Shown here piece after piece: positions 21,515 to 34,900 of a stretch of 64,000 nucleotides of DNA. A model generated the notes under the pieces. That model did not search any database. It was given only the letters and a program-made list of their open reading frames with translations, and had not been told where the DNA came from. How positions within the stretch are numbered: position 1 is the stretch's first letter; every line of letters starts with the position of its first letter. The stretch is from Chelonoidis abingdonii (taxonomy: Eukaryota; Chordata; Testudines; Testudinidae), in contig NC_133770.1 in the NCBI RefSeq assembly GCF_003597395.2, forward strand, positions 97,919,753-97,983,752, given 5' to 3'. The translations under genes and the position numbers were made by a program.

Positions 21515-21838
21515 CTTAACTGATATTTGGCCAGGACATAAAGGTTAACACCCTGTTCTTTCAAAACGTTTCATGGAACATAACATAATCAGAAATGGTT
21601 AGAACCTAGTTTTAAATCTCATTCAAAAGACAGAATAATGCCCTCTAGCATTTTGCTGGAGCAATGGTCAATATCCACCAAAACTACTGAACAACCAACA
21701 GCATTTCCTAACATAGCCTGGCCAGTCTTCCATTTTAGCACTAGCTAAACTCAACCCTGCTTAGCTTTCAAGAACAAGGTCACAGCCTAGACCTTTATGG
21801 CTAAAAGCCATGACCATTACACTGTAGCTTTTAATCCT
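21515..21838 (-). repeat. 5S rRNA-derived SINE
   Basis: On the minus strand the head contains GAAAGCTAAGCAGGGTTGAG and later ATGGAAGACTGGCCAGG, aligning with the internal promoter half of 5S rRNA. It is followed by GAATGAGATTTAAAACTAGGT and a tail GGTGTTAACCTTTATGTCC then TGGCCAAAT, a tail pattern known from vertebrate 5S-headed (SINE3-class) elements. Too diverged and too rearranged to be a 5S gene. Confidence 0.75.
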
Positions 21839-22366
21839 TCATTTACCCACTACCTCATATCTACAATTACAGATATAAGTATTTTGTACACGAGAAAAGA
21901 TTTTTTTCCGAGTATCAAAATCTCAGTGCCTGTATTTCACTTCACTCGAACTATATAGGTGGATTCAATTTCACTTCATAACTTATACAATCAGCCTCTT
22001 ACCACTCTAAGTCTACAGTGTGAGCCACTTAACTCTGCTAAGCTTTGGCTGCTTTTCTCTCACTCTTCATTATCACACAATCCCATCTACTGGAAGGCTA
22101 AGGCTTTATAGACAGACATGGGACCAAAATAGTTTTGTGGCAAATGATCATGAATGTAAAAATGAAATTACACTAGTTTATCTAATAGACATATTTTTCA
22201 GTCTGGGAATAATTGGGAAGTATCAAACATTCCTGCATGGTGGCAGCATTGCTGTCCCTGGGTATTCATTGCTTGGATTGCCTTTCCCATGTTGATGGGG
22301 AACAGCCATAATTCCTCTCCAGACCCTGGTGTGAATACCCTCATGAGTGAACATGGCCAGGCTTCA

Positions 22367-22411
22367 TTATATATATATATATATACACACACACATACAC
22401 ATACACACACA
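22367..22411. repeat. (TA)n(CA)n microsatellite
   Basis: Alternating TA dinucleotides pass directly into CA/TACA repeats. Confidence 0.97.
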
Positions 22412-22879
22412 GTTTTCTTTGGCAAGGCTTTAGGGGCCACGGGAATGACTGATTACTGGTACAGGAACTATTTTCTTGCTCATCGCCCCATCTCCCGTCC
22501 TTCTGACCTTTACTACAGAATTTTAATAATTAAGGGTCAGATTCTACTGCTTTGTATTCATGTACCGTATTCATTTGAAATCAGTGGAACTGCTCACAAA
22601 TGGCCTGATCCAACAACCACTGAAGTCCATGGATTAGCTCCAGCTGAATGCAATAGGCATGCAATCAGGCTCAGATTAAGGTATTTGTGCAGAACTGATC
22701 AGAATTAAAATTACAAGGATATATTTTAGGTCCAAATTGAAAATGTTACATCTGGAAGACAAAATAAATGGGAAATCAAGGGAGAGCTGAGATGGAAATT
22801 CAGGCAGGGCAATAGGTAGGAGGGATAGAGATCACTTGGGAGATAGAAGGAAGGAGGTAGGGTGATGAGACTTACAGAA

Positions 22880-23066
22880 TAATAATACGTAGCTCTTACA
22901 TGGTGCTTTTCATCTGTAGCTTTCAAAGAGGTCAGTATCATTATCCCCATTTTACAGATGAGGAAATTAAGGTACAGGAGGGAAAAATGACTTGCACCGG
23001 AAGTAAGTCCTGAATCTAGCTTTTAAGATTAAATCCAGTACTCAATCCACTAGGCCACACTAGAAC
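22880..23066 (+). repeat. MIR SINE
   Basis: Contains ATTATCCCCATTTTACAGA followed by TGAGGAAATTAAGGTACAG, the hallmark core of MIR, and ends with the typical CAATCCACTAGGCCACAC tail. Confidence 0.85.
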
Positions 23067-24119
23067 AGAGATAATGTGAGGAAGACATGAAGGAAGAAAA
23101 AAGTAGCTGGTGAAAAATAATGGACTAACCCAAGGGAAAGGGATGTTAAATAATTAGTGATAGAGTTAAAACATGAATAGGCAGAAGAGGAAAAAATGGA
23201 ATATAGAGAAGAGAAAATACAGCAATAGAAAGGAAAGAAAAAAGAAATGCAAGAAAATAATTACAAATTTAAGAGCAGAAACATGTATCTATTTTATTTG
23301 CCATATTTTTATGGTATTATCATGGTAGAAAAGGGACAGCTGAAAGGACAGAGGGTCTACTTTAAGCCTGTGGACTTAAGCTATTGTTGGGCTGAAATGT
23401 TCTGGTTGAACTTGACTAGGATCCTCTCTCTCTTTCTCTCTATATGCAGAGAAGAAGAGAAACTGTATGTGATGTGTATAAAAGTGTTATTGGTATAGTT
23501 TTGGGATGGACATATTATTCAGGTGTGATGAAGCCATGAGTGAGTAATGTAGGTCACTCCAAACCAGTACCAGTAAAATCTTTATACCATACGTCACTGT
23601 CACATCATCTCTATGTGCTATAAACTTACAAAGTAACTATTAACTAATATCTTTCCAGAAACTCATAACATTTTCTCAAATAGCTTTTATAGTCATAATA
23701 ATGTTGCAATTTCTATGTTCTGATTTCTCACAGTCTGTCAAGAGCTATATCCCATTGAAAGTACAGGATTCCTGGCAATCTAATGAGATGAAACTACCCT
23801 TCCTAGCCCTGATGATTCATGAAATATCTGACTTTAAACCTGCCAGTACTCCTGAACTAATTATTTTACACTGCATCTCAGGCTTCTGAGCTTCTCTGTA
23901 CACTCAAAGAAGAAAACATTTTGGGACCAGAAAAATGGCTTTTATTTGAAGTGTAACTGAAGTTTTGGAATGCTAGAAGTTATACAGCAAAGAGAGATTA
24001 TTGGGCAGAGTACAGATGATAAATGAAGTTTATCTCATTACCCTGCAATTTATTAGATTTGGTAGATTTGGGATGTTCACAGTCTGGACCTGAATTTTGC
24101 TTCCTGAACATATCTAATC

Positions 24120-24475
24120 TTTTATTATTTGTTTGCATATCAGTAGCACCCCAACTGATTGATATCCAGATCCCGTTGTACCTGGTGCAGTGCAAAAGCA
24201 TAAGAGACCATCCCTGCCCTAAAGGGCTTACACTCTAAATAGATAAGTCAGAAAAAGGGAGTGAAGGGAAACAGAAGCCCAGAGAGATGAAGGCCAAGAT
24301 CCTCTAAGGTATTTAGGTGCTAACTCCTATTAATTTCAACAGGAGTCAGCCACCTACAGACCTCTGAAGTGACTTGTCAAGATCCCACATCCGAGCCAGA
24401 CAACAGAAATGAGATCACTTTGAGTTCCATTGTAGTCCATTATCCACTAGGCCATGTTGCCTCTCTCACTATTAC
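24120..24475 (+). repeat. Two adjacent SINE relics (MIR-like)
   Basis: 24121-24240 has the CAGTAGCACC...GTGCAGTGCAAAAGC...CCCTGCCCTAAAGGGCTTAC pattern similar to 14760-14870. 24260-24470 has AGCCCAGAGAGATGAAGG and ends ATTATCCACTAGGCCATG, a MIR-type tail. Confidence 0.6.
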
Positions 24476-26539
24476 ATTGTTAAAAAATATTTAAAAATTT
24501 TCATAGCTATACAAGCAATATTTTGATTTATTATTATTAATGCCTAATATTGGACAGAGGAAGTTGAAAGCCATTTACATTTTTCATTGGGTAAGACTGC
24601 TTCAGAACACACAGTCCTTGAGATTTGTGGTTTATTTCCTTCAATACTGTTGTTTAAGGTGTCAATCTGCAAGCAAACCTCCTCCTATACATTTATTACT
24701 TTCAAAATAAAAGGCATGTTAAACTTAATATAATTGTGCACCAGTCTTAAAAGAGGAAAAGCAGTTCATGCATAGGAAATACTACCACCCTCATAGTGCT
24801 TGCAGTTCAGCAAGCACTTCCAGTGGGAATGCCTGCCCACCCATAGACTCACAGCAGATCCTCAGCATATACATTTTCTGCTGGAATAGGAGGTTGCTCT
24901 CAAAAGCAGTCAGTGACTCTGTCCTCTTTCTATTTTTGCTCCCTAGATAAATGGAATCTATTCAACCCTGATGGATTTATTGAAATCTTACAGGGAAAAT
25001 TGGCATTTCTTGCATGGTAAAGCTGCACAGACTGCATTTTCTGATGAGAGTGGCTCATTCATGTATGTCACTAGAACCCTGAGCTAAAATTACAGTCTTA
25101 AATTATATATATTTTGTGTGTATATATACACTGTGTATTATAAGACAAAGATAAATTGAAAGAGAAAAGCTTTTGCGGCTTTGGATTTCGTACCCTGTAC
25201 TCGAATAGCACAGCAGGGCTTATCACAGGCACTATGGCATGATCTTTATACTGCATAGTATCAAATTATTTAAAACAACTGAAGTTCTCAGTGTAGCATT
25301 CTTACTATTTAAATTATTATGCAACACTAGACCTGACAAATATAAAATTGTCTAAGTCTGTGGTTAGTAACACATTAAACATTTCCATGAACGTTTTGTA
25401 CACACACATACATGCTAGTACATGTGCTGGGAGACAAAAACAGACAATTGCCACATGCCTAGAAATCCTAGTTCACAGCTGTAAAGACAGGCAGGACCTG
25501 ATTCTCACTGCCTTGCACTTTGTGTTTTAAACTGGTCCAGAGAATTTTAATAGACTTTCACAGAAATAGTTCTGTTGATCTTATGTTAGAAAGTTTATTT
25601 TTACACTCCCCTAGCACAGGTGTAAATAATTACACAGGTTCAAGGTAGTGGAGGATCAGGCCCCTGGTTTTATAGAAATAAGTTCTTACAAAACCTAGCA
25701 CCAAGAGAAATATTTCCATGACATTTTTTTAAAATCCCAGTGGAACAATTTAACAAACAAACAACCCAATAAGTGTTCCACTGAAGCCTTTGCAATCCCA
25801 CATTTGCATGAGAACCTGAAAGTGAAATTTATTATTAAATGACTCTAAGCAAATGTAAATTTGACTAATCTATTTTCATTTTATAAACTGAGTGAAATGC
25901 AAAAATTAAACAAACATAAATAGTGAAAAATATTTGTTTTGTAAAAGCATATAAGGGCAGATTAATTGATATATAAATCTAGTTTAAAGTGGAGTTGTAG
26001 TGTTAGAACTGGATGCTGAATTCAGTGGGAAATATGGAAGCTCCATGTTTTCGTTGAAGATTCTGTCTGTGTTTTAGAACTGCAATAGACTCTTCTCTTG
26101 TGTTTTGCATGCATGCCAATGTCTAATGAACCAGAGAAGTACAATCACTGCTAATGTGTGACCAGATGGCAAGTTAGCTGTGCTCACATTTCCCACTTTT
26201 CAAAAATATTCAGTTTTAAATCAGAAAGGGGAAAGGGATATTGTGAAATCGGTTTTCTTACCATGAAATATAAAACCTTTTAGTTTGGGCTGCAGGATAA
26301 AAATGACATTTGTCATCTCAAATGATTGACAACTGGCAGAACTATGACTATATCTAACTGGCAAAAGAGTCAATAAAATCATAGATGTTTATTTAATGGG
26401 AAAATAGCTGCTTTTTTAGAAGTGATCCAATTCCCACTACAATCAATGAAAAGAATTCCACTGACTTAAATGGGATTTCCATTGACTTCAGTGGGAGAGG
26501 TCCGTTCCTTCTGTGAAGTGAAGGTGGATGATTACCTGT

Positions 26540-26815
26540 TAGGGGTATGTTTTCACTACCCGCCAGATTGGCGGGTAGTGATCAATCCAGCGGGGATTGA
26601 TTTATCTAGTGTAGATGTGATAAATCGGCCCCCCGAGCAATCTCTCATTGATTCCTGTACTCTAGCGCCATGAGAGGTGCAAACAGAGTTGACGGGGGAG
26701 CGGCAGCAGTCGACTCACCGCGGTGAAGACACAATGGTAAGTTGATCTAAATATGTCAATTTTAGCTACGTTATTCAAGTAGTTGAAGTTGCATAACTTA
26801 GATCGATCCAGAGGG
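26540..26815. mobile_element. Palindromic non-autonomous DNA transposon
   Basis: Begins AGGGGTATGTTTTCACTACC with an immediate hairpin (CTACCCGCCA / TGGCGGGTAG), contains CG-rich words such as CAGTCGACTCACCGCGGTGA, and ends with inverted-type sequence AGATCGATCC. This layout is familiar from reptile MITEs. Superfamily and exact ends are not resolved. Confidence 0.55.
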
Positions 26816-27099
26816 GTAAGGGAACACAAAAGGAGGAGAACAGTTGCAGCATACCATGCTGACTCACATTACTGGTAGTAGCTCCATCATAGCAACAATG
26901 GACATTTGGAGCTCCATGGGATTTCAGGGTGCATGGCTGACTGGAAAGAGATGGTGAAACTAAGGAGCAGACATTCTAGGCAGCATTAACATCTGATTCA
27001 CAGCTTCTCCCAGCTTCATAACAGGAGGTAGTGCAAAGCTGCAGACCAGAGGACCAACAACAGCACAGCGCTGACTCAGTCACAGTTACATGTTAGAAG

Positions 27100-27740
27100 A
27101 CCTTGGCTATATTGACAGAGACACAGTGGCAAATGTGGACAACAAACACAGGGATGCATTTTAAGTGGTGCACTGCAGCTTTATTAAACTTAACACAGAG
27201 GAGGGGCGCTACCCACCCTGTCACCATACCTTATCTCCCAGGCATGTTAAGTGGTTCAAGTTCAGGGGTTACAGGATTCCCACCATGTAACTTGGGGTAG
27301 ATTCTCCTCATCCTACCACTAGGATTCAGCTCATTATTTTGAGTCCTACCACCCACCACACGCCACTCAAGGGGGACAGGGAGTACTAAAGTGGGGACCT
27401 CAGCCCCCAAAGACCACAAGATCATCCCCATCCCCTGAGGCCCATCAGTGAAATCCCAGGTATTTTACTTCTGGGGACCATACCTTTTAGCCTTTTAACC
27501 ACACTAGAAACCAGCCACAAGCTGCAATGAACTAACATCCTTACCGAGTACTATCATTAATTATTAAATCCTATTCAACTTCAACTGCACCTCCAGAATC
27601 TGGCGAGGAAAATTAAAAATTTCTTAGGCCTCTGCCAATTTGATCCCATGGGAAGAAAAAAGTTGTCTCTGACCCCAAAATAGGTGATCTGTAGAACACA
27701 GCTCTGAGGCTATCAGTCCAGGACAAGGAGAGTAGAGCTG
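27100..27740 (-). repeat. Possible repeat of unknown class
   Basis: Locally GC-richer stretch with GCTTTATTAAAC near its left end (a polyadenylation-like signal on the minus strand). No coding similarity recognised. Confidence 0.25.
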
Positions 27741-27749
27741 CTGAAACAC

Positions 27750-30700
27750 AGCCAGAAGAGACTTTAGATGATCTGTGCTAGGGTTTAAATTAATGAAAAA
27801 GGGCAAGGGACCAATCAGCTCCGTTCCTCCCCAAGCTAGTGAATGGGTGGCTAGAGAATCTGAAGGTAAGGGACACCCTGCGTCTCCTCTGCTTGTGTTC
27901 TTCTCCCTTGTTCAGCAGGGACTGTCCCAAATGAAGCCAGTGTCACCAAGTTTCCCACCTGTTGAGGTAGGTGGCTGGCATTACCAAAGAACAGGCATTC
28001 TGTACAGATGCTCCAAGATCTGTAGGCTTGGGATCCCCTGCTATCCCTAGGCTGTGTCCATATAGAAGGTCATACTCCTATTCCTTCCATGCTGCTACTA
28101 TTCCCACTCCTAAACAGCAGCTAATGTTGAAACATGCAGAATGTTTTGCATCTGTTTTCCTCGGTCTTCCATGGATTTGGCGATATTTAGCCCCAGGTTA
28201 TCATATTTCTCTGATTTAGTTTTGCAGGGTCAAAGATAGGTCAGTTTGTGTGGATGAACATGCTCATAGGATTGAGCATTTTATCAGAATGACTTCACTG
28301 GAATGTTCCCATGCTGTGATATCCTACCATGCATTTTCTAAAGCTCTATGAGAGATGCAAAAATTAGCTCATAATAAACAGGGTGGCCAAAGAAGCTATA
28401 TCCCAGGGAAAGATTGACCAAACACTGGCTAAATGCCTGGGATTTGACGTTGTGGAGAAAAGTGAGCACAGAGAGCAGCATTAAATGATTATAAAATGTT
28501 CAATGAGCAGTACAGCTGGTCAAAATATTAAAAAAAAATTTTTTTGCACATCCTCCCTCATTATTTTTGCACAGATCTCCCTCCCATCACCATCCTCTGC
28601 ATCCATTGTTGAAACAATGTTCAAAAATTTTCAGCCAGCTCTAATTACCAGTGATATCCTGAACTGACTAGACTACTGAAGTGTTACAGTTTGATAAGCC
28701 AAACATGCAGACCAGGTACTCACTTTCGATAATATAACAGGGTTTAGTGTTTACGTAATGGGACTAAATTGTGCTGTTCTTAATTTTGAAACAAATTTCT
28801 GTATAAGTCAAGGGTTTATTAGTAAAAGATATGGTTATTAAGGAGTTAAAAAGGAGCTCCCCTGAGATATTGTTATAACACTGAAATGTGATCTCCTTCA
28901 ATTATCCGTGTGTTTCACATGGCTACTGTAAATCATTCTGCTCTGACTGAGCACTGAGTGACCACAAAATATAGAACCATCTCAACTTCTGACTACCCCT
29001 TCCTTCTTACCTTGTCACTGCACCTAAATTCAGTCTTTTGAATATCTTTCCTCTGCTTCTCCTTCCCCTTGAGGAAAGCTCTGGTCTTTCTTGCCCTCAC
29101 TAAAAATAATAATCTTTTTAAAATTAATGACATGTTCCCCAACCTGTTCCTCCCAGTCACTAACACACACATACACATACACACACACCACACCACCAGA
29201 TGTCAAAACCCACTCCAAACACACTTTTGTTCTCAACATCTTATGACAATATAATGAAAGATTTCACCAGTTTTGGTTTAAAAACTGCAGTCTTCTCAGA
29301 TATGACCCTTACTTTCTAAACAGAAGTTTATAGACAGACTATGATCATCTTGATTAACCCTCTAGCCTGAAAAGCCTGTTCTGACCATAGTAAGATTTTT
29401 GGCTGATCATCAGAGTCAGGTGGGTATCTTAAAAAAATCCACCAGTACTCACTCTAATAGAAATCTAATTTAACTTCGAATGTGTGATATACAAAGAAAT
29501 CAAGAGAGTTAGTAACTAATATGAACAGATGATGTAACTTCCAGCATCTTAGATATGGAAGTATCTACACATAAAAGAAGTTTACATGCCTGCAGTTAAG
29601 AAAGTGATCCACTAATGGAACCAGAAGATTGCTGATGATTTGAACCCTACACCTGATCAAGATGGCTGATGTGTCATGCTATATCTAGTATTTACAAGTT
29701 TTTTATTAGAAAATACAATCCAGCTTTGATATGAAATCTCATTTTGAAAACTAAGAAATAAATCCACTAGGCTGGTTTTGGCCTATAAATCCCTAAATGG
29801 CCTGGGTCCAGCCTCCTGGAGAGACCGCCTCTCTTTCTATGCTGAACTGCCAAGGTTGTGATCAGTGCAGTCACTGTAGCTAGATACCTGTTGGTTTTGT
29901 TTTGTGTGTAATTGTCCAAGTTATTGCCATGTATAAAGGGGAGGCTGGGTTAAGGGCAGACTGAAAATCAGGCTGTTATGTTCTAATCCAAAACTACGTT
30001 GCTGCTAGTTAACATCTGTGCTGACTTCCTGAGTACCTGCAGGAAATACTTTAAGAATGATTGGATTGGGAGCTTGGAAGGCATGCTTTCCCCGGTTTTC
30101 TTTTTTCCCTCCATATTGTACTTTTTGAATTCTTACTATCTATCTTTTCTCATCTATCTATCAAGCTAACTTGGATTTGTTTTAACTGCCTCTTAAGTCA
30201 AATGCCAATCAACAATTAATGATAACACTGAGCATGCCCTAAACTTTCATATTCTCACAGTAAGAAGGCCCTTGTCCCAGTGTGCATACCTGGGGATTTC
30301 CTTCTTCTTCCCTCCTTTTATTATTGCCTTCTACTTTCTTCTGTTTAGGGCTATTTTCTAATAACTGCACAATCACTTTTAAAGTCCTGTGTGTTGATCA
30401 AGTGTTAATACTCGTACTATTATATAATACAAGCCAATCATTACCACTTAACAGATGTGACATTTATTATTTGTTTCTAATTAATTTGTGATATAGTCTG
30501 AAACCTTTAATAGAATTGAGATAAAAATAATTTAAAAACACACACAAAAATATGACATTTGGGGCTCAAATTATACTTAGCAGTAGGGTTCACTCCCACC
30601 ACATTGTGGAGAGTTTGGGCAGAAAACCCTTTTGTGCAATTTAAAAGATTCAGAAGTTGGAAGTTAACTGAGGTGGGCAGAAAGTGTGGAACTTTACTGA

Positions 30701-30780
30701 TGCTCCCCCACAGTAGTTTGTATATTCTGTTGAAAAGATCAGGGGAGAATGAATTAATAACAGTGACATTGCAACAGGCC
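27750..30780. other. Intergenic sequence upstream of the RALA island
   Basis: AT-rich, no exon or clear mobile element recognised. A short CA-repeat lies at about 29160-29190. Confidence 0.55.
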
Positions 30781-31039
30781 ACAATTCTATTCCAGAGTTA
30801 ACGCTGCATTGAGCTGAATGGGGGCAGTACACAAACTATGGAGCGCTAATTCAACAGTCCATCTGCAGATCCAGGAAGGCAGCACTGAACTGGGGCATTT
30901 TTCTTTGCAAGAATTTATTAAAAGCCTGAAAACATTTTTGGGGGGGGGCGGGAGAGGGGAAGGGAGATGTAAGATTACCTCACATGCTTCCTCCTCACCC
31001 CACATTGCAGCGTATAGGGCGAAAGTGTAAACATAAGCC

Positions 31040-31960
31040 AGTTCCCTCCACTTCACAGCCACGCCCCTAGTCCCCCCCCCACCCCGACACTGGGCGCGCT
31101 CCCTTCTACCCAGCTCCTCCCAAACCCCGCCCCCAAGCAGAATTAGCTCCTCCCCTTTCGTTCGCGTCCCCATTCAAGCTCCGCCCCTCAATTAGCCCCG
31201 CCCCTCCGTCCCAGCCTATTAGAGGCCGCGGCCTCGCCGCCTCACTTTTAGCACTGAGCGTTGTTGCCCCGTTTCCCCCGGAAGTCGCTGCCTGCCTGGC
31301 TCCACCCCTACTCGGAAGCAGGGTCCACCCGGGCCCGGCCGGCCCCCGGAAGCAGCGCTGTGTGGCGGGTGCTGGTCTCAGCCCCTGCGCGGAGCCAGAG
31401 TCTCTACGGAGCTGGGCGGACGCTTCCCCCGCCCCCCTCAGCCCAGCGCGTCTCTGAGCCCGGCGGCGGCCGGAGGAGGAGGCGGTGGGCGCGAGACCCC
31501 TCAGCAGAGCCGCCGCCACAGCCGGGCAGGTGAGTCCGGGTGGAGGGAGGGGGCGGCGTCCCACAGCTCCCCCCCCCCCCGACACACACACACCGGGAGG
31601 GCTCGGTGACCCCGGGAGAGTCGCTCCGGGGCTTCACCCCGCGCGGCCCCTCCCCGGAGACTCAGGCTGCGGCGCCTCAGGCGGTTCCCCCCAGTCCCAG
31701 CCTGCTCGTGTCGCTGGGCTGGGTGGGTCGGTGCCTCCCGCAGGGCGAGACCTGAAATTCCCGTCCCCTGAAGGTTAAAAGCCTCCCGCCATCAGCGCGC
31801 TGCCCCCGCTTCCCGGGGCGGTTTCCCGGCTGCTCCTGCCGGGGAGGCTCATTCATTCCCGCCCGCCGTTTCTCATTTGCCGTCCGGAGCTGGGCGCTCC
31901 CTGGCCAGCCTTGGCGTGAACGTGCTGGGCTGTCCGCTGCGGGAATGGGTGGGACCTTGT
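31040..31960 (+). promoter_or_regulatory. RALA: RALA CpG-island promoter
   Basis: Strong CpG and GC enrichment in contrast to both flanks. Several GC boxes (CCCGCCCC type) occur at about 31125-31205, just upstream of the expected start. An ETS-type CCGGAAGT lies at 31278-31285 and a related CCGGAAGC at about 31346. No TATA box. The layout is typical of a housekeeping, dispersed-start promoter. Open frames crossing the island on both strands are by-products of GC content. Confidence 0.85.
31260..31529 (+). other. RALA: RALA exon 1 (non-coding, start approximate)
   Basis: Ends with GCCGGGCAG|GTGAGT, a near-ideal donor inside the CpG island. The coding start lies in exon 2, so this is 5' untranslated. 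The 5' end is estimated from the island and the GC boxes. Confidence 0.75.
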
Positions 31961-34900
31961 CCCAGAAACTCATATCCTTGATCTTGATAGTTTGGCGTGT
32001 GCATGTGCTCGGATGAGGCTGGAAATGAGTTGCCTGAAATCATGGGTATTTGCTGTAACGCCTTAATAGTTTGATTGTTTCACTCGTTTTAAAAAAAATG
32101 GCTTTAAGCCAACCTTTTATTTGTAGCTCAGCCACCTGGGTTACTCAAGTTTTATTGTTCTAGTGTTTAAACAGCGGGCCACACCTCTGCTCTAACAATG
32201 GAGAGCGCCTATTTTATCCATGTAGGAATGCCTTTTTTTGTTGTTGTAAGTGTTAGTTTGTTTTCTAGTATCTAGTCTTGCCTTCAAAAAATGACCGAGA
32301 TCTCTGAGAGCAACTGAATTCTAGGGTGTTGTCGTCTTCACCATTTTAGGCTGCGTTTAAGAGTCGTTCACTGTAAACGCTTAATTGCCAGTGGTTCTTT
32401 TGTTGTGTTAATCTTAATTTTCTTGATCTTAATTATAGTACCCTGCATAACAACTATAGAAAGGAATACTAAGTATGTATATTAATGCATTTTCTAAATT
32501 CCTAAAACTTATTTCCATTTGCTGATTAGGCTAGTAATGATTCAGTCTTCTATCTATATATAGAATTGCATGTATTTGAGAACTGATTTGCATAACTTCA
32601 GCCAAAAATACTGAGATTTTTATTTTATATTTGAATCCCTGCAGAAATCCAATTCCAACAGCCTTGTATTACATCCCTCACCAGTAAATCATGGATTTGT
32701 CTGTAGTGATCAGGTGTGCAAGAGTGGTGAGGTTCGATGTACATTAACCAACTCTGATGCTGAGCAGTGCTTCTTTTACTAAAATATCCTGGCTTGCATG
32801 CAAAAATATGCATTGTAGCAGTATCATTGAAATGTATTGTTAGGGATTAATCAACATTTATGGTTTCTGAGTTGGAAACTACCTCAAATTTCATATCATA
32901 TCTCAGAATTTCTTTTCAATCAGGAAAATGATTACAGCAAGTGATGCCCTCACAAGAGGGTTGGGTAATATACAACCCCTCCAACAGTCCTCTTTATACA
33001 GTGCTCAACATCAGTAGAAATGTTCACATCTGGCTTTCTGTACAAACATGTCAATCTAGCAGCCAAATGTGCTGTTAGTATTTCTAGCTCTGTTTCCACA
33101 GCAGCATTTCACATTTAGGATTTTAAATCCGGCTGTGTGGGGTTAATCAAGGTTGAAATGCAAAGAGGGGTTTATCCAGAACAGTGAATTGCTTAATTTC
33201 AGGAGCAAGATACTTCAGTAGTTTAACAAGGGCTAGCATTAGACTGGTAGTTAAAAGAAATGTAGATTTCTCTCCCTATGCCCATTTCATTCATTGACAA
33301 GGAGGCACCTCAACAAATTTATATTAAACTTCTGCATAAGTCTGAGTAGTTCTAATAGAATGAGGGAAATACTGAGTGACTCCTGAGGATTTCCTTCTGG
33401 AAGTTTAATGGAGATTTTCCTTTGACTCTTGTGACCCTATGTGTTAAAGGTATCAATTTCCACCCTTTAGATTACATTATTTCAGTGTTGGGGCTTCTCT
33501 TTTCTGTCCCCCATTTTTATAGAGACAAATAATAATAGTGACTCCCCGCACTCCTAAAAAATAAAACACCTGGCAAACAGAGCCAGTGGTAGAGTGAAAT
33601 AACTGGATTATGCAAGACATAATACTGAATTATTGTAGTATTGACTCATCTGAGCTTGCTTTCAGTCAGCTTGGGTTGTGCCTAATTGAGGAAAAAGATG
33701 CAGTTTCATGGTGCATCAATATACGTCTTAAGAACTAGACACGTTTCAATAACATGTTAAGCTGTCATATGTGCTAAAAGTTGCTTATGAGGACCTTTTT
33801 GGCAACTGGCAGCATTCTTTCTCAGCAACCTCAGAATTTTAACAGAGGGGAAGTGATAAGCACAAATATAGGATTTTGTGTAGAATCATTAATGACTGCT
33901 AACTTGGCAAAAAAATAACTTTGGAATTTGGTCTGGGATAAGTAACTGTTAACACATGTCTAAAGAGCATCTACTAGCCAACAAACTTGTATACTAATTC
34001 ATGTGTTTAGGACAGACTTCTAGTACACCTCTAATTCTCAGTGTCAAGCTATTAAAGTATGCTAATTTGCCTTTAAAAATTTATTTTCAACCACATCAAT
34101 TGGCTGTAGCATAGCCAAGGTAATAGCCTACTCAATATTATGGAAGTAATAATTGTTACATGTTTTGTAGGTGTATCACTTCTCCAAACTTAGGTTTCAG
34201 TGAGAATATATTAAGAAGAACAAAGTAAACTTGCATGACATTGTGGCAGATTTACTAAATGTAAGTTGATAGCTTCCCCAAAACATCTCATATGTTCTGA
34301 TTTTCTTTGCTAGAATCATTAGCTATTTCATGATTACTCTGGCTTTTTGGGAGCTTGGGGAAAATCTACTCTTGGGAAGTAGGAAAGTCGCATAAGCAAG
34401 TACTATTGGCTGCAGTCTAAATTTTAATTTAAATGTTTCCAGCCTCTTGGAGGGGGAGGGTGTAGAGGAGGGAAGCCATAGCCTCTCTAGGTCTGCGAAC
34501 AGCTGGCTCTTGTGCCTTTTACCAATGCTTCTGAAATTCCATAAGCCACAAAAGTGAACTGATCAGAGACAAGTTGGTTTTCAGTTTCTCAGATGGCTGT
34601 GGCAACAGTGAAACTGACAACAATCAAGTCAGTTTTGTACTGCAGGGTCTTGCAAAGCTCAGAATAGTATCAGAAGCAGGGGTTTTGAGGGAAAATCTCA
34701 AATCAGGTAGGGTGGGGGGAAGGGTAGAATGTAAGAAATCAGCACCACGTTTTTGTGGCATAAGATGTAGTAAAGTGGGTTGGTTGCATAGCACTCTGAA
34801 CATTATTTGACTTCTGCTGTTTTTGATCAACTATTTTATAGTTAGCAAAAACACTCTTTATCCAATAAATATTGGATAAATACCAGTGGAATTCACAGGA

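Noticed and set aside
21710..21838. 5S rRNA gene
   Set aside because: Only part of 5S is present, diverged and fused to a SINE tail.
31106..31778. Several long frames on both strands at the RALA island
   Set aside because: By-products of GC-rich sequence; low-complexity Pro/Gly/Arg peptides with no domain.
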